DNA of 64,000 nucleotides from the NCBI GenBank assembly GCA_964036045.1, contig OZ038380.1, positions 13,413,629-13,477,628 of the forward strand. Direction: 5' to 3'. Numbering within the stretch: the stretch's first letter is position 1; each line of letters opens with the position of its first letter. The stretch is from Eutreptiella sp. 'Long Island Sound 2002' (lineage: Eukaryota > Euglenozoa > Euglenophyceae > Eutreptiales > Eutreptiaceae). This document shows, in pieces, positions 23,521 to 35,059 of the stretch. The translations under genes and the position numbers were made by a program. The notes below the pieces were generated by a model. It worked only from the letters and a program-made list of their open reading frames with translations, was not told where the DNA came from and made no database searches.

Positions 23521-24142
23521 CCCTCCTGTCGCCATCCTGTCGCCTCCCTGTCGCCTCCCTGTCGCTGTTTCGGCACTTTCAGCCCCCTGTCGCCCCCCTG
23601 TCGCTTGCCTGTCGCTTCCCTGTCGCTGTCCTGCCGCTCCCCTGTCGCTCCCCTGTCGCTTCCCTGTCGCTTTCCTGCCGCCCTCCTGTCGCTATCCTGT
23701 CGCTTCCTGTCGCTTCCTGTCGCCCTCCTGTCGCCATGCTACTTTTTGCCTGGCGCCTTCCTGTCGCTCTCCTGTCGCTCTCCTTTCGTTCCCTCCTGTC
23801 GCTCTCCTGTCACTATTTCCTGTTGCCTCCCTGTCGCCCTCCTGTCGCTTGCCTGTCGTCTTCCTGCCGCCTCCCTGTCGCCTCCCTGTCGCCTCCCTGT
23901 CGCCTCCCTGTCGCCCAACGTGGTAACCTGTCGTTCTTCTGTCGCTTGCCTGTCGCTTGCCTGTCGCTTGCCTGTCGTCTTCCTGCCGCCTCCCTGTCGC
24001 CTCCCTATCGCCTCCCTGTCGCCTCCCTGTCGCCCAACGTGGGAACCTGTCGCTCTCCTGTCGCTTGCCTGTCGCTTGCCTGTCGCTTGCCTGTCGCCTT
24101 CCCGTCGCCTCCTTGTCGCCTCCCTGTCGCCTCCCTGTCGCC
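23521..24142. repeat. CCTGTCGC minisatellite, left end of transposon copy 1
   Basis: Dozens of 9-11-bp units of the type CTCCCTGTCGC or TTGCCTGTCGC. An 11-bp period without stops keeps several frames open on both strands, and one minus frame repeats GDREATGRRQ-like residues. These are not genes. The array is nested: larger blocks ending CGCCCAACGTGG recur at about 23912 and 24032. Confidence 0.93.
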
Positions 24143-24353
24143 CAATGTGTTACCCTATCGATGGAAAGCCATAGATACCTCAAACAACCAGTTCTATAGT
24201 ACTAAAAATGTTCTTTATTCATGCCAAATTGTGAGATCTCGCCTTAGCAAACCTCCCCAAAGGTGTGCAAAGCAATGATGCAAATCGTAGATCGATGGTT
24301 CAATCATTTGCATTGTTTGACAATCCTAAATTCCTAACACTCTTGGTGATCTA

Positions 24354-24599
24354 CTATGCACATTTGCATGGCCGCTCAGCTGTAGGCTCGCAACCATTTT
24401 GCAAATCAAACTGAATCTGACAATTATGTAGTACACACACCGCCAAGAAGAAGTAGGTCAACTCATTATATTCGTACGATCCACCTCGGCTCTTAACTCG
24501 ATGAAAAAGACCAAACTTCTTGATGTTGGAGAATGCGTTCTCAATAGCAATGCGCTCCTGAGGTGCAACGATGAAAGAGCAATGTACTACACGAATCAA
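24354..24599 (-). pseudogene. C-terminal fragment of a Harbinger-type DDE transposase
   Basis: About 80 residues including ERIAIENAFSNIKKFGLF, the Glu region of the DDE catalytic domain in PIF/Harbinger transposases, followed by the usual ending with VLHNCQIQ. The rest of the catalytic domain is absent. On the minus strand, TTGCACCTCAG before GAGCG looks like a splice acceptor, so this may be a last exon kept after internal deletion. The same fragment occurs in copy 2 at about 49657-49902. Confidence 0.7.
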
Positions 24600-24607
24600 A
24601 CGTACAT

Positions 24608-24992
24608 TTATTTGGCTTTGGGCTTTTGCGTACTAGTACTTGCGTCCAAGAAATAGGACGAAAACTTGATGTTCCAAGCCGGGGTGTCGTACTTCGTGTA
24701 CTTTTTCAACTCCTCTTCCCGTAGCTTCTTGACAGCAGCCAGCCAATCGGCCGTATTCATCCCGCAATACTTTGCCCAAATCCTCTTGCCGCGCTCCGTC
24801 CCCAACTAGCTGCCGCTGGCTGTTCACAATGATTGAGCCCAAGGCAGTTCGCGTGCGCCATGGGGCTGCATTGTTGACCAGAGCTGCCCATTGACCCAGG
24901 CCCAAGCGCTTGCATAAAGCCAGCAGGTACTCTACCTCACTTTCTTCATACGCTCGGTTCACTGGAACCTCTTGTGGTGGGACGTCGGACAT
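24608..24992 (-). pseudogene. SANT/Myb-like protein of the Harbinger element (frameshifted)
   Basis: ATG at 24992 on the minus strand. The first part has a SANT/Myb-like pattern (ESEVEYLLALCKRLG, then QWAALVNNAAPWRTRT). A one-base shift near 24806 moves the reading to the frame containing GKRIWAKYCGMNTADWL and KYDTPAWNIKFSSYFLD, ending at 24608. PIF/Harbinger elements usually encode such a DNA-binding partner of the transposase. An intron at the shift is a less likely alternative. Confidence 0.5.
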
Positions 24993-27569
24993 TAGTATGT
25001 TTCTCTGAAAATGCGTTGGTAAAAGCATTGCACACCACAATTTGGATGACTTGTCATTCCTACCCCAAGTCACCCGAAACTCTCATGAGCAAACAGACTG
25101 CACGGCACAATTTAGGAAACTTTGGATTCCCAGCCCAAGCCCATAATGTGGCACAAAACCTGCCAAAATGTTGCTGTAGCATACATCACATGTAAAAAAC
25201 ACCAACGTCATTGTGTCACACATTGCTTGGCTTGTTTCCCGTCCACTGCACTTTTTGTGTCAAAAGTGGTTCATCGCAATGTCGATTGCTGCAAAGAGGG
25301 TTCTCTATCAATGATACAGAGTCTGCGCTCAGCTCTGCAACACGTGCAAACCTAATGATGTGAGTGCTGACGCTATTCATGGTGCTTGTGATGACGCTTG
25401 TGCTACAACGGAATGACCAGTTTTAGCCCTTTAAATTTGGGCCCTACCTCCATGAGGCAAGTTTTGCAACCGAAATTTAACCCTTCTACTTTGCATGTAA
25501 AACATTTTGAAACGCGCTACACTTTTTTTTATCTATGCCTTGCACTGTTCTTTCAATGATCCACTTAGCGTATTTGGGAGAATAATTTCCAAACCTTGAA
25601 CACTGAACTGAACACTATTTGGACTACCACCTACCCACCCCATGCTACAACGCCCCCTGGGCCTGATGAAAAATGATCTATCCAAGGGTGGAGATCCATG
25701 TTACACCTAATGTTGGTCATCAGGAATGGTGGTCAGCATTGTAACACCACCTCTTAGATTTGCTCCCCCACTGGGCAGTGTGTGGAATCCCATGCATTTA
25801 AGACAGGGTCTTGGCGGTGGGCCTGAAAAGTTACTGTAAGCGGGAGAGATTACCCACCGTTTGGAACACTGGGGCATAATCTTTACCCAAGATATTTTTA
25901 CCCAAACTGTACTGTTGCACGCACAGAAATACATCAGGAACACTGGGCCCTCTTGGCAAAACAGGTACTTGCCTTGACCACCAGGGCACCATGCAACCAG
26001 AAACAAAGCAGAGAGACATCCTTTGGCCTTGAATATGCTTCATGGTGCTGGCTGGGCCATGAAACATCACTGCCTCTTTGTGCACGCTCAAAGGTCCAAC
26101 AAACAAACACTCAGAGAAAAGAGGGTGGTTGAAGTTCGATTGTGCTACACTCAACTTACCTTGTGGGTGCGTTTCCAAACAATCACCACGAAAAGGTGAG
26201 TTGGCGTTGCACACCCACTTCAGAGCAACCAAGTGCTCCTCTTATTACGATACCACACCGGCCCCCAGGCACTGTCCAAATTTCGGCACATCGTACACCC
26301 CTTCCCGTGTGCTTGAACACCAGTGCCAGATAGAGAAAGCTGGAAAAAATCCCCAAACCTCCACACGATCATCCGACAGAACAAAGGATGCAATTCCCCC
26401 CACAGCAACCATAGAAGTCCACAAAGCTGATAAAGTCCAAGGCTCTCGGTTGTCCCAAGGCAGCACAGGCACACACAGCCACGCGCGTGCCTGGCACTAC
26501 GAAATGCTCGTCATCGTTAAGCTTTCAGGCAGCATAGGCGCAGTCAGCAGTGCAAGATCACAGTGATGCGCAAGAGTCTCAACCGTTGGCGATGGCGTCG
26601 AGCAGGCCCCGTGTGTCCTCTCGTGTGCGGCAAACTTGCAAATCGTTCTCAACGTTTTCCTTGTGCAAATCCTGAAAATGCACAAGTGCGAAGCACGTGT
26701 AAGCCCTCGACGCTACTACCCTCTGCGACATACATTCAGTTCTGCGCAAGCAGCGTCGACAGCATCAGCCGTTAAAGTCTTCAGATCGTCAAACTGCGTC
26801 AACAGACTGTTCATAATAGTCTGAGATAGTGGTTCATTGTTTGAAAGAGAGGAAGCGGCAAACTGAAAAAGCAGTGCACTTTGGCAAAGTGAATTACCTG
26901 GACTTGATCAACCAGTTGTGTGTTCTCAAACTGCTCCGTCAGTTGCTTCAGCGTGTCGCTGCAGGTTGAAGATTAGTGGGGTGCTGAGTTGTGCTGTGCT
27001 GTGCCGTGCGGTGCTGAATTGTGCTGTGCTGTGCCGTACGGTGCTGAATGGTGCTGCGCTCTGCTGTGCGGGCGTTGTACACACACACACACACACACAC
27101 ACAAGTACCTTTTCTTTCTTGTTTCTTCTTCTTGCGGCCTTGTCTGAGATAACGGAGAGCATGTTCATAACAGAAACTATAAACAGAAAATGTGAAAAGA
27201 AGAGGACAAAAACGCAATCAGAAACAATTTTTGGATTAACTCAATGAAATGCTTGCATAAATAAAAGTGCTTGCTGTCGGGACGAGTTCTTGCTGTCGGG
27301 ACCTGTCGGGGTCATTTCTGATCGGGAAAGTTTGCAGTTGACACTTATCTTTATCATTTAGTTCTCAATTTCAGGCGAAATCTACCTGCGGAATGAATCG
27401 ATAAAAGATGAAAATTCACCAAACGCTAAAAGTTTATCCATCTAACAATGAAATGACATCTTCATAAGAATCCAAATAAATGTAAAACATTGGTTCTCAT
27501 TTTCTTTACATATATCCACCTGTATAAAAATCCATGTACTATTTTGTCCCACTTGTTGTCTTCCACAGG
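24993..27569. other. Unassigned interior of transposon copy 1
   Basis: About 2.6 kb without a convincing long gene. It is absent from copy 2, so it belongs to the longer element or to a later insertion. It has splice-donor-like sequences (for example minus-strand AAGGTAAGT near 26158) and a minus-strand frame at 25831-26232, so degenerate exons of the transposase are possible but not shown. Confidence 0.3.
26981..27104. repeat. 30-bp tandem repeat followed by a CA microsatellite
   Basis: Three copies of a 30-bp unit beginning GTGCTGA (26981, 27011, 27041) are followed by (CA)n at about 27079-27104. Confidence 0.85.
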
Positions 27570-28005
27570 CCTGTCGCTCTCCTGTCGCACCCCTGTCGCT
27601 TTCCTGTCGCCTTCCTGTCGCAAAAAAACACCCTGCCGCTCTCCTGTCGCTCTCCTGTCGCTCTCCTTTCGCTCTCCTGTCGCTTTCTCCTGTCGCTTCC
27701 CTGTCGCTTCCCTGTCGCCGCTAGCCCTGTTGCCCTCCTGTCGTCTTCCTGTCGCTTTCCTGTCGCGTATCCTGTCGCTATGTCTTGTTTCCTGTCGCTT
27801 CCCTGTCGTCTCCCTGTCGCCACCCTGTCGCCGCCCTGTCGCCCTCCTGTCGCCCTCCTGTCGCACCTCCCCTGTCGCCTTCCTGTCGCCTGCCTGTCGC
27901 TTCCTCTCGCTTCCCTGCCGCTTTCCTGCCGCTGGCCTGTCGTCTTCCTGTCGCCACCCTGTCGTCTTCCTGTCGCCACCCTGTCGCCTTCCTGTCGCTC
28001 CCTGC
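27570..28005. repeat. CCTGTCGC minisatellite, right end of transposon copy 1
   Basis: Same unit family as the left end and in the same orientation on the plus strand, that is a direct rather than an inverted arrangement. The array runs to about 40 bp before the terminal inverted repeat. Confidence 0.92.
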
Positions 28006-28043
28006 CGCATTTCACCGTCGCCTGCCTCGCGTGGCCCGAATCT

Positions 28044-29686
28044 ATTCTTGGAAAATCCCATGTCGGTGGGTCCGACCCAACCGGACCATCGTATTGGTCC
28101 GCGATGTGATCCATGACCCTCGCCACGAACTCGTCCTTCTCGTACTTGCCGGTGACCAACATCTTGTCATCCCACCAATGCGGAGATGTGACAATGGCCC
28201 GCCTCTTCTTGGCTGCCACACATTCGTGCATCCCCATCCCCATGTAGTTGACGACGTCGTCGATCTCGGCGTGGGACAGGACGTCAATGCCATCAATAGG
28301 CTGATCCGTCCCCTCCTTGGGCTCAAACATGACCTTCATGGGCACCGCCTCCACCCTACGGATGAATGCTTCATCACCCGTGGGCTGAGCTTGCGCCCCA
28401 TCCACCAGGAAAGCCTTGGTACCCCACGCTTGACCCGGGGAGGGCATTGATACACCCTTGGCGTCGATGAACAGCTCCTCCTCTGGCCCGAATGACATCT
28501 CGTTCAGGGTGATGGAGTCCAGCGTCGACTTGAGACCCTCCAGCGGACATGGGATGGATCCTATGCCGGTTATGACCAGGATCCCCTTCGCCCTATCCGC
28601 GATGATCTTCTCCACCGTACATCTGGTATTGTCCAGGGAGCCATGCCAATACATGGGTCCCCACTCCTTCAAACCCCAATGCCTGTGCCAGGCTGAGTCT
28701 CCTCGATGCCAATGCCTCCTACACTTCCGCAGAAGTGGGGCATCCCGGGAAGCGAAGACGTCCGTCTCGGGCGCTTCGGCTCCCAGCGTCTGGATCATCC
28801 TGTCGTACACCTGCGGCGCCATTCCATACTCTGTGAGCTGAACTCCGCGGTCTCCTCTGAACTTGGCACCCACAGCTTGCACCGCTCGGACGATCCGATC
28901 CTCTTCCTCAGCATTCCATTGGGATGATCCGCATGCATAATCCGTGGACAGCCATGTGAGGCATTCATCATCCTCCCGGACCAGCGTTGCACGATGGGGA
29001 AGGGCTCCAATGGCGTTGGCCACCATGAGGTCATACCCCATGATCATATCCCAATCTGTAATGTCAGCCACATAGAAGTTCCCGGATAGAGTGCTTCTCT
29101 TCGCCTGATCAGGGCGGTTCAAGCGCTCATGCTCCCAGAATTCCATACTGATAGTGGCCTCATGGGTGCCACCACCCATAATCTCACCGTTGGCAACCTT
29201 CAGGCGGACCGGTCTCCGGCTGGGCTGCAGGAATTCCTCCTTGAACAACCCTCTCCGGACCAGGCTCACCTGGGCACCCGTATCCACCAACACATCCACC
29301 ACCTTCTCCTCTCGTCCGCACCGTACTCGCACTTTCAAGTGCAACTGCCGCTCGTCGCCATGAGGTGTATGGACGAATCTCACGGCATGCAACTCTGGCA
29401 CGTCCGGGTGCATCAGGACTTCAAGGGTATGGTCACGGATGGTGTAGATCTTGGGTTGGTCCTGCCCGTCCACGGGGCTCTCCGTGGTCGCTCCTTCCTT
29501 CTTGCCATGTCCCGTACCCACATGTACTTCCCTTGGCAGGGCGCTCCAGGGGTTGGGAGTGGCGAAACTCAGTGGTTTTGGCTCTTCTGGAGCCTTCTTC
29601 GGCACCCGATGTGCCTTCGCTTTCTCTGGGATTCCACTGATTTTCGGAGGAGAGACCTCCGAGGTCCCACTCCCGTGGGGGCTCCT
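28044..29686 (-). CDS. pro: Element B Pol, upstream part (protease and Dam-like module)
   Basis: Frame open from the base after the gag UAG down to the transposon junction; apparent coding beyond it (27539-28043) is minisatellite. The aspartic protease has VLVDTGAQVSLV (about 29280) with a complete DTGA triad. Further on, DVFASRDAPLL (about 28760) and the following Trp-rich stretch match the start of the Dam-like module of elements A and E. Here, however, the NPPF/W motif is replaced by WHGSLDN (about 28640), so a methyltransferase active site is unlikely to survive. Pol continues at 23503. Confidence 0.8.
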
Positions 29687-29689
29687 CTA
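29687..29689 (-). promoter_or_regulatory. In-frame UAG between gag and pol of element B
   Basis: Minus-strand TAG followed by AGGAGCCCCC. Gag and pol share the frame on both sides. The bases after the stop agree with element A (TAG-R-GGAGCC), which supports a kept recoding signal over a chance nonsense mutation. Confidence 0.65.
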
Positions 29690-32489
29690 GACTTGACTTC
29701 CCACAGCTCCTTCCGGCTGCGATCCGCCAGGATTTTGTCCACCACATTGCTGGGCTTTGAGTTCCTCTAACGTCCTCAACATGTCCTCAGCAACTTCCTC
29801 GATCGACCTCACTCGTCGGTCTTGGCCAGGTCCACCACCATAGCCTCTTCCTCCGCCTTTTCCTTGGCCTTTGCCTTGGCCTTTTCCCCCGTCTCCGCCC
29901 TTCGCCTTCCAGTCGGAAAGCCGCTGCTCCTTGGGCTTCTTCTCGGGGTGGGCTGCGAAGTAGGCCTTCTTGTCCGCCTCATACACCTTGCACTGACGGT
30001 GGTCGTGTGCATGGTTGTTTCCCTTGCCATAACAGACCCAGCACCCGTCGTGCTGAGACCTGTATTCCCGGAACGAGAGCGGTGGGTTCCCGATCCTCCT
30101 TGGCGCGTTGCCCTTCATGGGTCCCACCCGACTCCATCTGGACCGATCCTGCCCATGGTCCCTCACGTTGTGCGCCACAAACGCGAAGAAATGGGCCTCC
30201 TCGTGATCCTCCCGGCACCAGTGGTCTTGGCCACTTCCACTACCATCCTCCGCGGAGTTGGCCGTGTCCTCCTGGATCTCCCGATGATGGCGGTCTTCTC
30301 GGTGGCCTCGTTGTCCATGACCATGTCGATCCTGCACGTGGGCCTCGTTCTTCGCATTGAGCTTCAACTCCACCGTGATGTACTTCACGATCTCGTCAAG
30401 GCTCATGCGGGCGAAGATGACTTGCATCCTCAGCGGCTCCCCGCGCCTCCACTCCACGTTGTTGAGGCGCAGCAACCTTTGCCCCATGGAGTCTCCAAAC
30501 ACCTCCACGTACACGGCGTTCTTCAGTCCCAACATCCGGTTGGGTTCGCCCAGGTTCCTCCTGAAGAACTCCATGATACCCGCATGGGTATCCTCCGCCG
30601 CCATGATCCTCACCGCCACCCGCTTCTTGGCGCGCTTCTTCTCCTCATCCTCCAGTCTCCTCTTCCAGTTGCCGGGGAGGATGTCCTTCAGGAGGTGGCG
30701 GATCTCGCTGGCCTCGTTCCAGTCCTCCACCAGCTTGAGGCATCTGCGGTACTTCCGCAGATACCGGTTCCACTCCCGGACCCGCAACTCACCGCGGTCC
30801 AGCGGCAGCAGGATGGACCACAAGTCCTCCAGCTTCTGGTTCGGAGCGTCCACCCGCTCCTCATCCTCCAACCACTGGAGGCAGGCCTGCTCCGTACGGA
30901 TCAATCCTTCCCGGATCTGATCCCGCAGCTCCTCCTTCAGGTCCTGCGCCAGCCGGTGTGGGAATGTCCGACATACCCACTTGTCCCGCGGCGCTCCCCG
31001 CATCTCGCCGACGACCTCCTCGGCGAAGTCCTCCCAGTCCAGGATGAAGTCATCCAGGTTGGAAGGATTGCCATCGTAGTAGGGGATTTTGATTCCCCTG
31101 AGGTCGTCAATCCTGATGGCGTTTTCCGACGTCCCCAGCCACCACTCCACCGAGACGGATACCCCCTGTGGTCGGGGGGTGTGAGTACACTCCCCGTACA
31201 TCCCTCTCCTCCATGGAGTGCGGTCCAGTTGGGCCTGAACCCATGGGGTTTGGAATGCGGGAAGGACTTGCTCCATCGGCAGTCCATATCCCCGTATTGG
31301 GGTCCTTCGTCCACAGGTTTCCGCCTGGATGACCTCGACCATGTCCGTCGGCGCTTCCCATGGTTCGCCCCTGCATGGTCTGGCTCTGGATCTCGTCTTC
31401 CGCATAAACTACCATATTCGTCGTGATCGGTAGATTCTTGGCGGCATGGGACATCTGTACCGTCAGGCTCTTCGGGTCCGTGGTTACGTGCCCTTCCCGC
31501 ATGGACCCAGCCGGTGCCGTGTGTTCCCCGAGCATTGTGGATTCGCTGAACATGGGAACAAACGGCAGCGCACCCGGGTCAACACGCGGAGGCGCGTATG
31601 GTGCCTCTGCCGGGCCGCCCATGGGTTTATCCATGGCGCTCCTGAGGGTCTTAACCCGCTCCACCAGCTCTGCCGCGGCCGGCTTTGCCGGGAGCTCCGG
31701 ACCCGAGGCGAAGGGCTGTAGCTCCTCTAGCCTTTTCAGGCGTCCCTACATGTCCTCCACCAGGTGGAGGAGGCTGTCCACCACTCGCTGCTGCTTCTCC
31801 AGGGCCAGCTCCAGATTCTCCCGGTACCGGTCCCGCTCCGCTCGCAGCTCCTCCATGTCTTTCTCCGCGGCCGACTGGTCATCCAGGATCCCGGCGACGT
31901 CCGTCTCTAGGCCGTCCTTCGCGTTGTCCAGGCTGTCGAGGCGGTGCACAATGGCGTCCATCCCCATCTTCGGGTACTTGCCCATGAGGAAGGACAGGTG
32001 CTCGCAGTGGCACGCGGCGTGCTTTCCGCCTGATCCAGCGCATCCCGCGGCTCCCGGCGCCTCAGACTCATCGCCCATGGGCGTATCGCCTATGGCGTCC
32101 GTCTCTGGTCCTGTGTGCCGGGGCACAGGTGCCGTCCGGGCCCTGGCTGGCCTCTCCAAGCCCTCGGCGTCGTGCTCCAGGCTGGGTTCTGGGGCCGTGT
32201 TCGCCCTTGTGGGCGGTCTGGCCGTCTCCTCCGACTCCGAAGGTGGCTCATAGGCTGTCCGATAGCCCTCGGAGTGCCCCTCGGATTCCCACAGCCTGAC
32301 CGGGCTAGGGTCCGTATCCATAGCCCCGGCGTCCCTTGCCGCCGCCTTGGGTGACCCGCGCTTCCGGTAGCGCCGGGCCCGTCCTCCACTGCTGCCTGAA
32401 TGGCAGGCCTCATCAGAGTCCTCCGCGGCGGAGTGGAGGTTGCATGCCTTTCGGCAGCGACGCTCACACATGGAGACCAGGTCCTCCAT
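29687..32489 (-). pseudogene. gag: Element B Gag
   Basis: Starts at an ATG near 32489 on the minus strand. The N-terminal part (32489-31749) has a Cys-rich patch, an acidic region and a heptad-rich, probably coiled-coil stretch. An in-frame TAG at 31746 lies inside that coiled coil. The frame then continues to about 31390, where a one-base shift leads into the main capsid region (31405 to 29690). The capsid part is helical and charged. A Cys/His box (CWVCYGKGN...HDHRQC, about 30010-30050) resembles a zinc knuckle. The tail is Gly/Lys-rich (GKGQGKGQGKGGGRG). The TAG and the shift would block full-length Gag unless shorter starts are used. Confidence 0.7.
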
Positions 32490-32697
32490 GTCACGTCCTC
32501 CTCTTCCCGAATGTCGTACTTCTCTTCGGGCTTCAACTTCCCGGAGTTCGCCATGCTCTTGAACGTCTCGGTTCTTCTATGGCTCGAATCTCCGGCGTGG
32601 TCTCCACCGAGTCCACAATACGCACCCGGGGCGTACTTGGGCAGGGCTCATAGGGGCCCAAGTCCCCGGGTCGGCGGTAGGTAGGGGCAGCAGGTAA

Positions 32698-32710
32698 GCC
32701 TCTGCTACCA
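32698..32710 (-). promoter_or_regulatory. Primer-binding site of element B
   Basis: Minus strand TGGTAGCAGAGGC, identical over 13 bases to the sites in elements A and C. It starts one base after the LTR end. Confidence 0.85.
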
Positions 32711-32711
32711 T

Positions 32712-35059
32712 AAAAAAGGTCCCTACCAGGACCAGCTCCTGCTGTGCCCCTTCCGCCTGTAACCCCTGCCGATTTGCTCCTGATCAACGATTGCATTTAT
32801 CAAAATCCAGGATTCCAAATCCAAAAGTATAGAAAAAAAAATACAATCCTCCTTCAACCCTGAACAGCAACCAGATCCCACAAATCCAGCAATAATCCAA
32901 TTCACACTGCGGGCTTCCGTTCAGCACACCGGTCGTCCCACGGTGGCGGGCATGTACAAGAATTGCACCAAGGAAGAAAGCCCTGAAATTGGCATATGAA
33001 CACAAATCAAGCAAAGTTGGGGAAAGAGGTAAACCTACACATTCACAGCCATAAACCCCTCATTCCCTGGACTCAAGACCTTCCCTTGACTCACCAACAT
33101 ATTGCCCTGAACCAGGTCAAATGAGATGGCTGAATGCCATGTGTCACAAGTCACTACATAAACCCCAAAAATGTGTTCACTCCCAAGCCTCTAACTCCTA
33201 GCCCAATAGGGGAGGTGGCGTGTAATGGCCTAGAGTGGCACTCAGGACCATGCCCTACCCTGACATAACCTTGGTTGGACTTGGAGTCGAATGGGCTTGG
33301 AGAACTGCCCCATGAAGATGACCTCACAACCTAACCAAATCAGGCAAAACACACCATAGTGCCCAATATTCAACTATATACTCAAAAATGCATATGGCAA
33401 ATACCCAAATGCTCCATGCATGTGTCAAACCGGAAAGTAATATACAAGGGTGATATAGACCAAAGGTCCATGCCCAAGAATATCCCATCATTGGCTCCGA
33501 AACCCTTCCGGTTATGTACATGACATGCTTCACAAGTCAACTCATGAATTTGAGACCTAATTTTGTGAGGCCTCGTGTGCCAAGCCAAAGTGACCATGTG
33601 ATCCGGCACATGGTGAGGTACAACACCGAAGCATATGCCAACATATAAGCAACATACCATAGTTCACGGATCTCTAGGCACTTTACTGTTAGCCGACCAG
33701 TTGAGCGCATAAAACACAAAAATGAGCATAAAATGAGGTCAAAAACATGAAAATATGTCCAAATACAAAGTTGTCATGATAGTATATCTCTATGCTCACC
33801 CATGATATCCGCTCATGGTTCAATACACAAATGATTGGAGCCATTTGCGAACAATTCTGCCACTTGGATCCCCAATCGGGCGCATGGAGATACCTTCGCC
33901 ACTCATATCTACATGCCCCATGAAAATGGGAGTGCACTCATGGATCTCTTTTCCCAACATACCATGAGCAATACATATGCGGTAGACTTAGTCTAGCGCT
34001 TTGAATTCCACAATTGGGACATGGGCAAAGCCCTTGTCACGTGTGGCTCCCCATCTCTTCGGCCACACGAAGATATACAACATGGGCGTGAGCATATTGA
34101 AGCACATATCATGCATATAACACATACCCTCAAAAGTGGCTCCCACCATGGTATGCCATGCCCCTCCATGGACATAACTTCACGTTAAAATTACGTGGGA
34201 ACCCAAGGAAAATATCTATGCAACCCCAACACTCATGCGGTACACTCGAAAGTCGCAATAAAATATTCGGTTGCACGGTCCAAGAGTTATATATCACTTT
34301 CTACCCTCTTGACCATTATCCCTTGCTACACCGGGCATGTATACACACCAAAGGCGTTTGATGCTTCCTAAATTAGCTTGAGACCAAGGCGCTTGCAACC
34401 CAGCCTTCCTTATTCTCTTTCCTCACACTGGCGCGTAGATATGGCCCTTCAAAGTGGTCCCACGATTCACTTTTGTTTCCCTTATATCTCCAAGTCAAAT
34501 GGGTGGCAAGTATAAGGGAAACCTGATTCGGGCATAGGGAAAAGAGTATGACCACTCGAAGAAGACCAAATCAAGTGCGGCGATGTCGAAGTCGAAAATA
34601 CGATTTCGACATCGCGAAAAATTCGGAATAAAATTTCGAGTGCATATTTAGAAAATTGCGGAAGCAACGAACCCTTTACTGATGAAATCTGACCCTTCAT
34701 CGGGGTTTCCGCCAAAATATCTGGAAATAACAGTTAACCAATCGGTTAACGCAAAATCGCGAGCCAACTGACGGTCGCCGATACATTGACCATCAGAACG
34801 AAACGCTGAAAAATTATGGAAACATTATGATAATAAAACCCTGTTGATTCCTGATATTCCGATATATAAATCTCCGCTGGCGGTGCCTCGGTACTGAATA
34901 TGGCCGCTCATAGCCGGAATGGCCAAACCTATCACACTATCACATCGGGTTAGGTCAGGTGGATGGGAGAGTATGATATCAGCCAATGGCGGCTTGCCGG
35001 CACATAGATACACACCCCAAGTGACCTCAAGATGGCCACGGGGGTCCGAACCGGCTTCA
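32712..35059 (-). repeat. 5' LTR of element B
   Basis: 2,348 bp, direct repeat of 17376-19681. Differences include CpG/CpA pairs at 33185, 33289, 33920 and 34041 against 17849, 17953, 18584 and 18705. About 41 bp near 34705-34745 are missing from the other copy. It carries the same hairpin at about 34577-34615. Confidence 0.92.

Larger units (their letters stand above)
23504..28043. mobile_element. PIF/Harbinger-like DNA transposon with minisatellite ends, copy 1 (4.5 kb)
   Basis: Bounded by 13-bp terminal inverted repeats (AGATTCGGGCCAC and GTGGCCCGAATCT). Both ends continue into hundreds of bases of CCTGTCGC-type minisatellite. It splits the element B gag-pol frame. Copy 2 at 48808-50458 shares both ends (about 1.1 kb left and 0.37 kb right). 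Inside, on the minus strand, are a C-terminal DDE transposase fragment (24354-24599) and a SANT/Myb-like ORF (24608-24992), the two gene types of PIF/Harbinger elements. The flanking triplets here are GCT and ATT, so this copy shows no clean target duplication. Confidence 0.85.
17376..35059 (-). mobile_element. Element B: 17.7-kb Ty3/gypsy chromovirus inserted in the LINE
   Basis: Minus-strand element with long LTRs (17376-19681 and 32712-35059), a primer site at 32698-32710, a polypurine tract at 19682-19692, and gag, protease and pol between. The flanking 5-mers are CATGT (17371-17375) and CGTGT (35060-35064), a duplication with one CpG-type change. Removing the element restores the LINE frame. 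The coding region is itself split by a DNA transposon at 23504-28043. LTR divergence is low, with most differences at CpG sites plus one 41-bp indel. B is therefore younger than the LINE and older than the DNA transposon it carries. Confidence 0.92.

Noticed and set aside
23504-23535. ATG at 23535 (minus strand) as the native start of element B pol
   Set aside because: It lies inside the inserted DNA transposon; the native frame continues from the protease segment at 28044.
23463-24278. 271-codon plus-strand ORF and overlapping minus-strand ORFs over the minisatellite
   Set aside because: The repeat unit has no stops in several frames; the peptides are pure repeat translations and differ with unit number between copies.
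23521-28005. CRISPR-like array
   Set aside because: The units are contiguous 9-11-mers without unique spacers, and the context is a eukaryotic transposon.
29822-31426. 534-codon plus-strand ORF
   Set aside because: Antisense to element B gag, which has the capsid-like and zinc-knuckle features; the plus frame has no domain.
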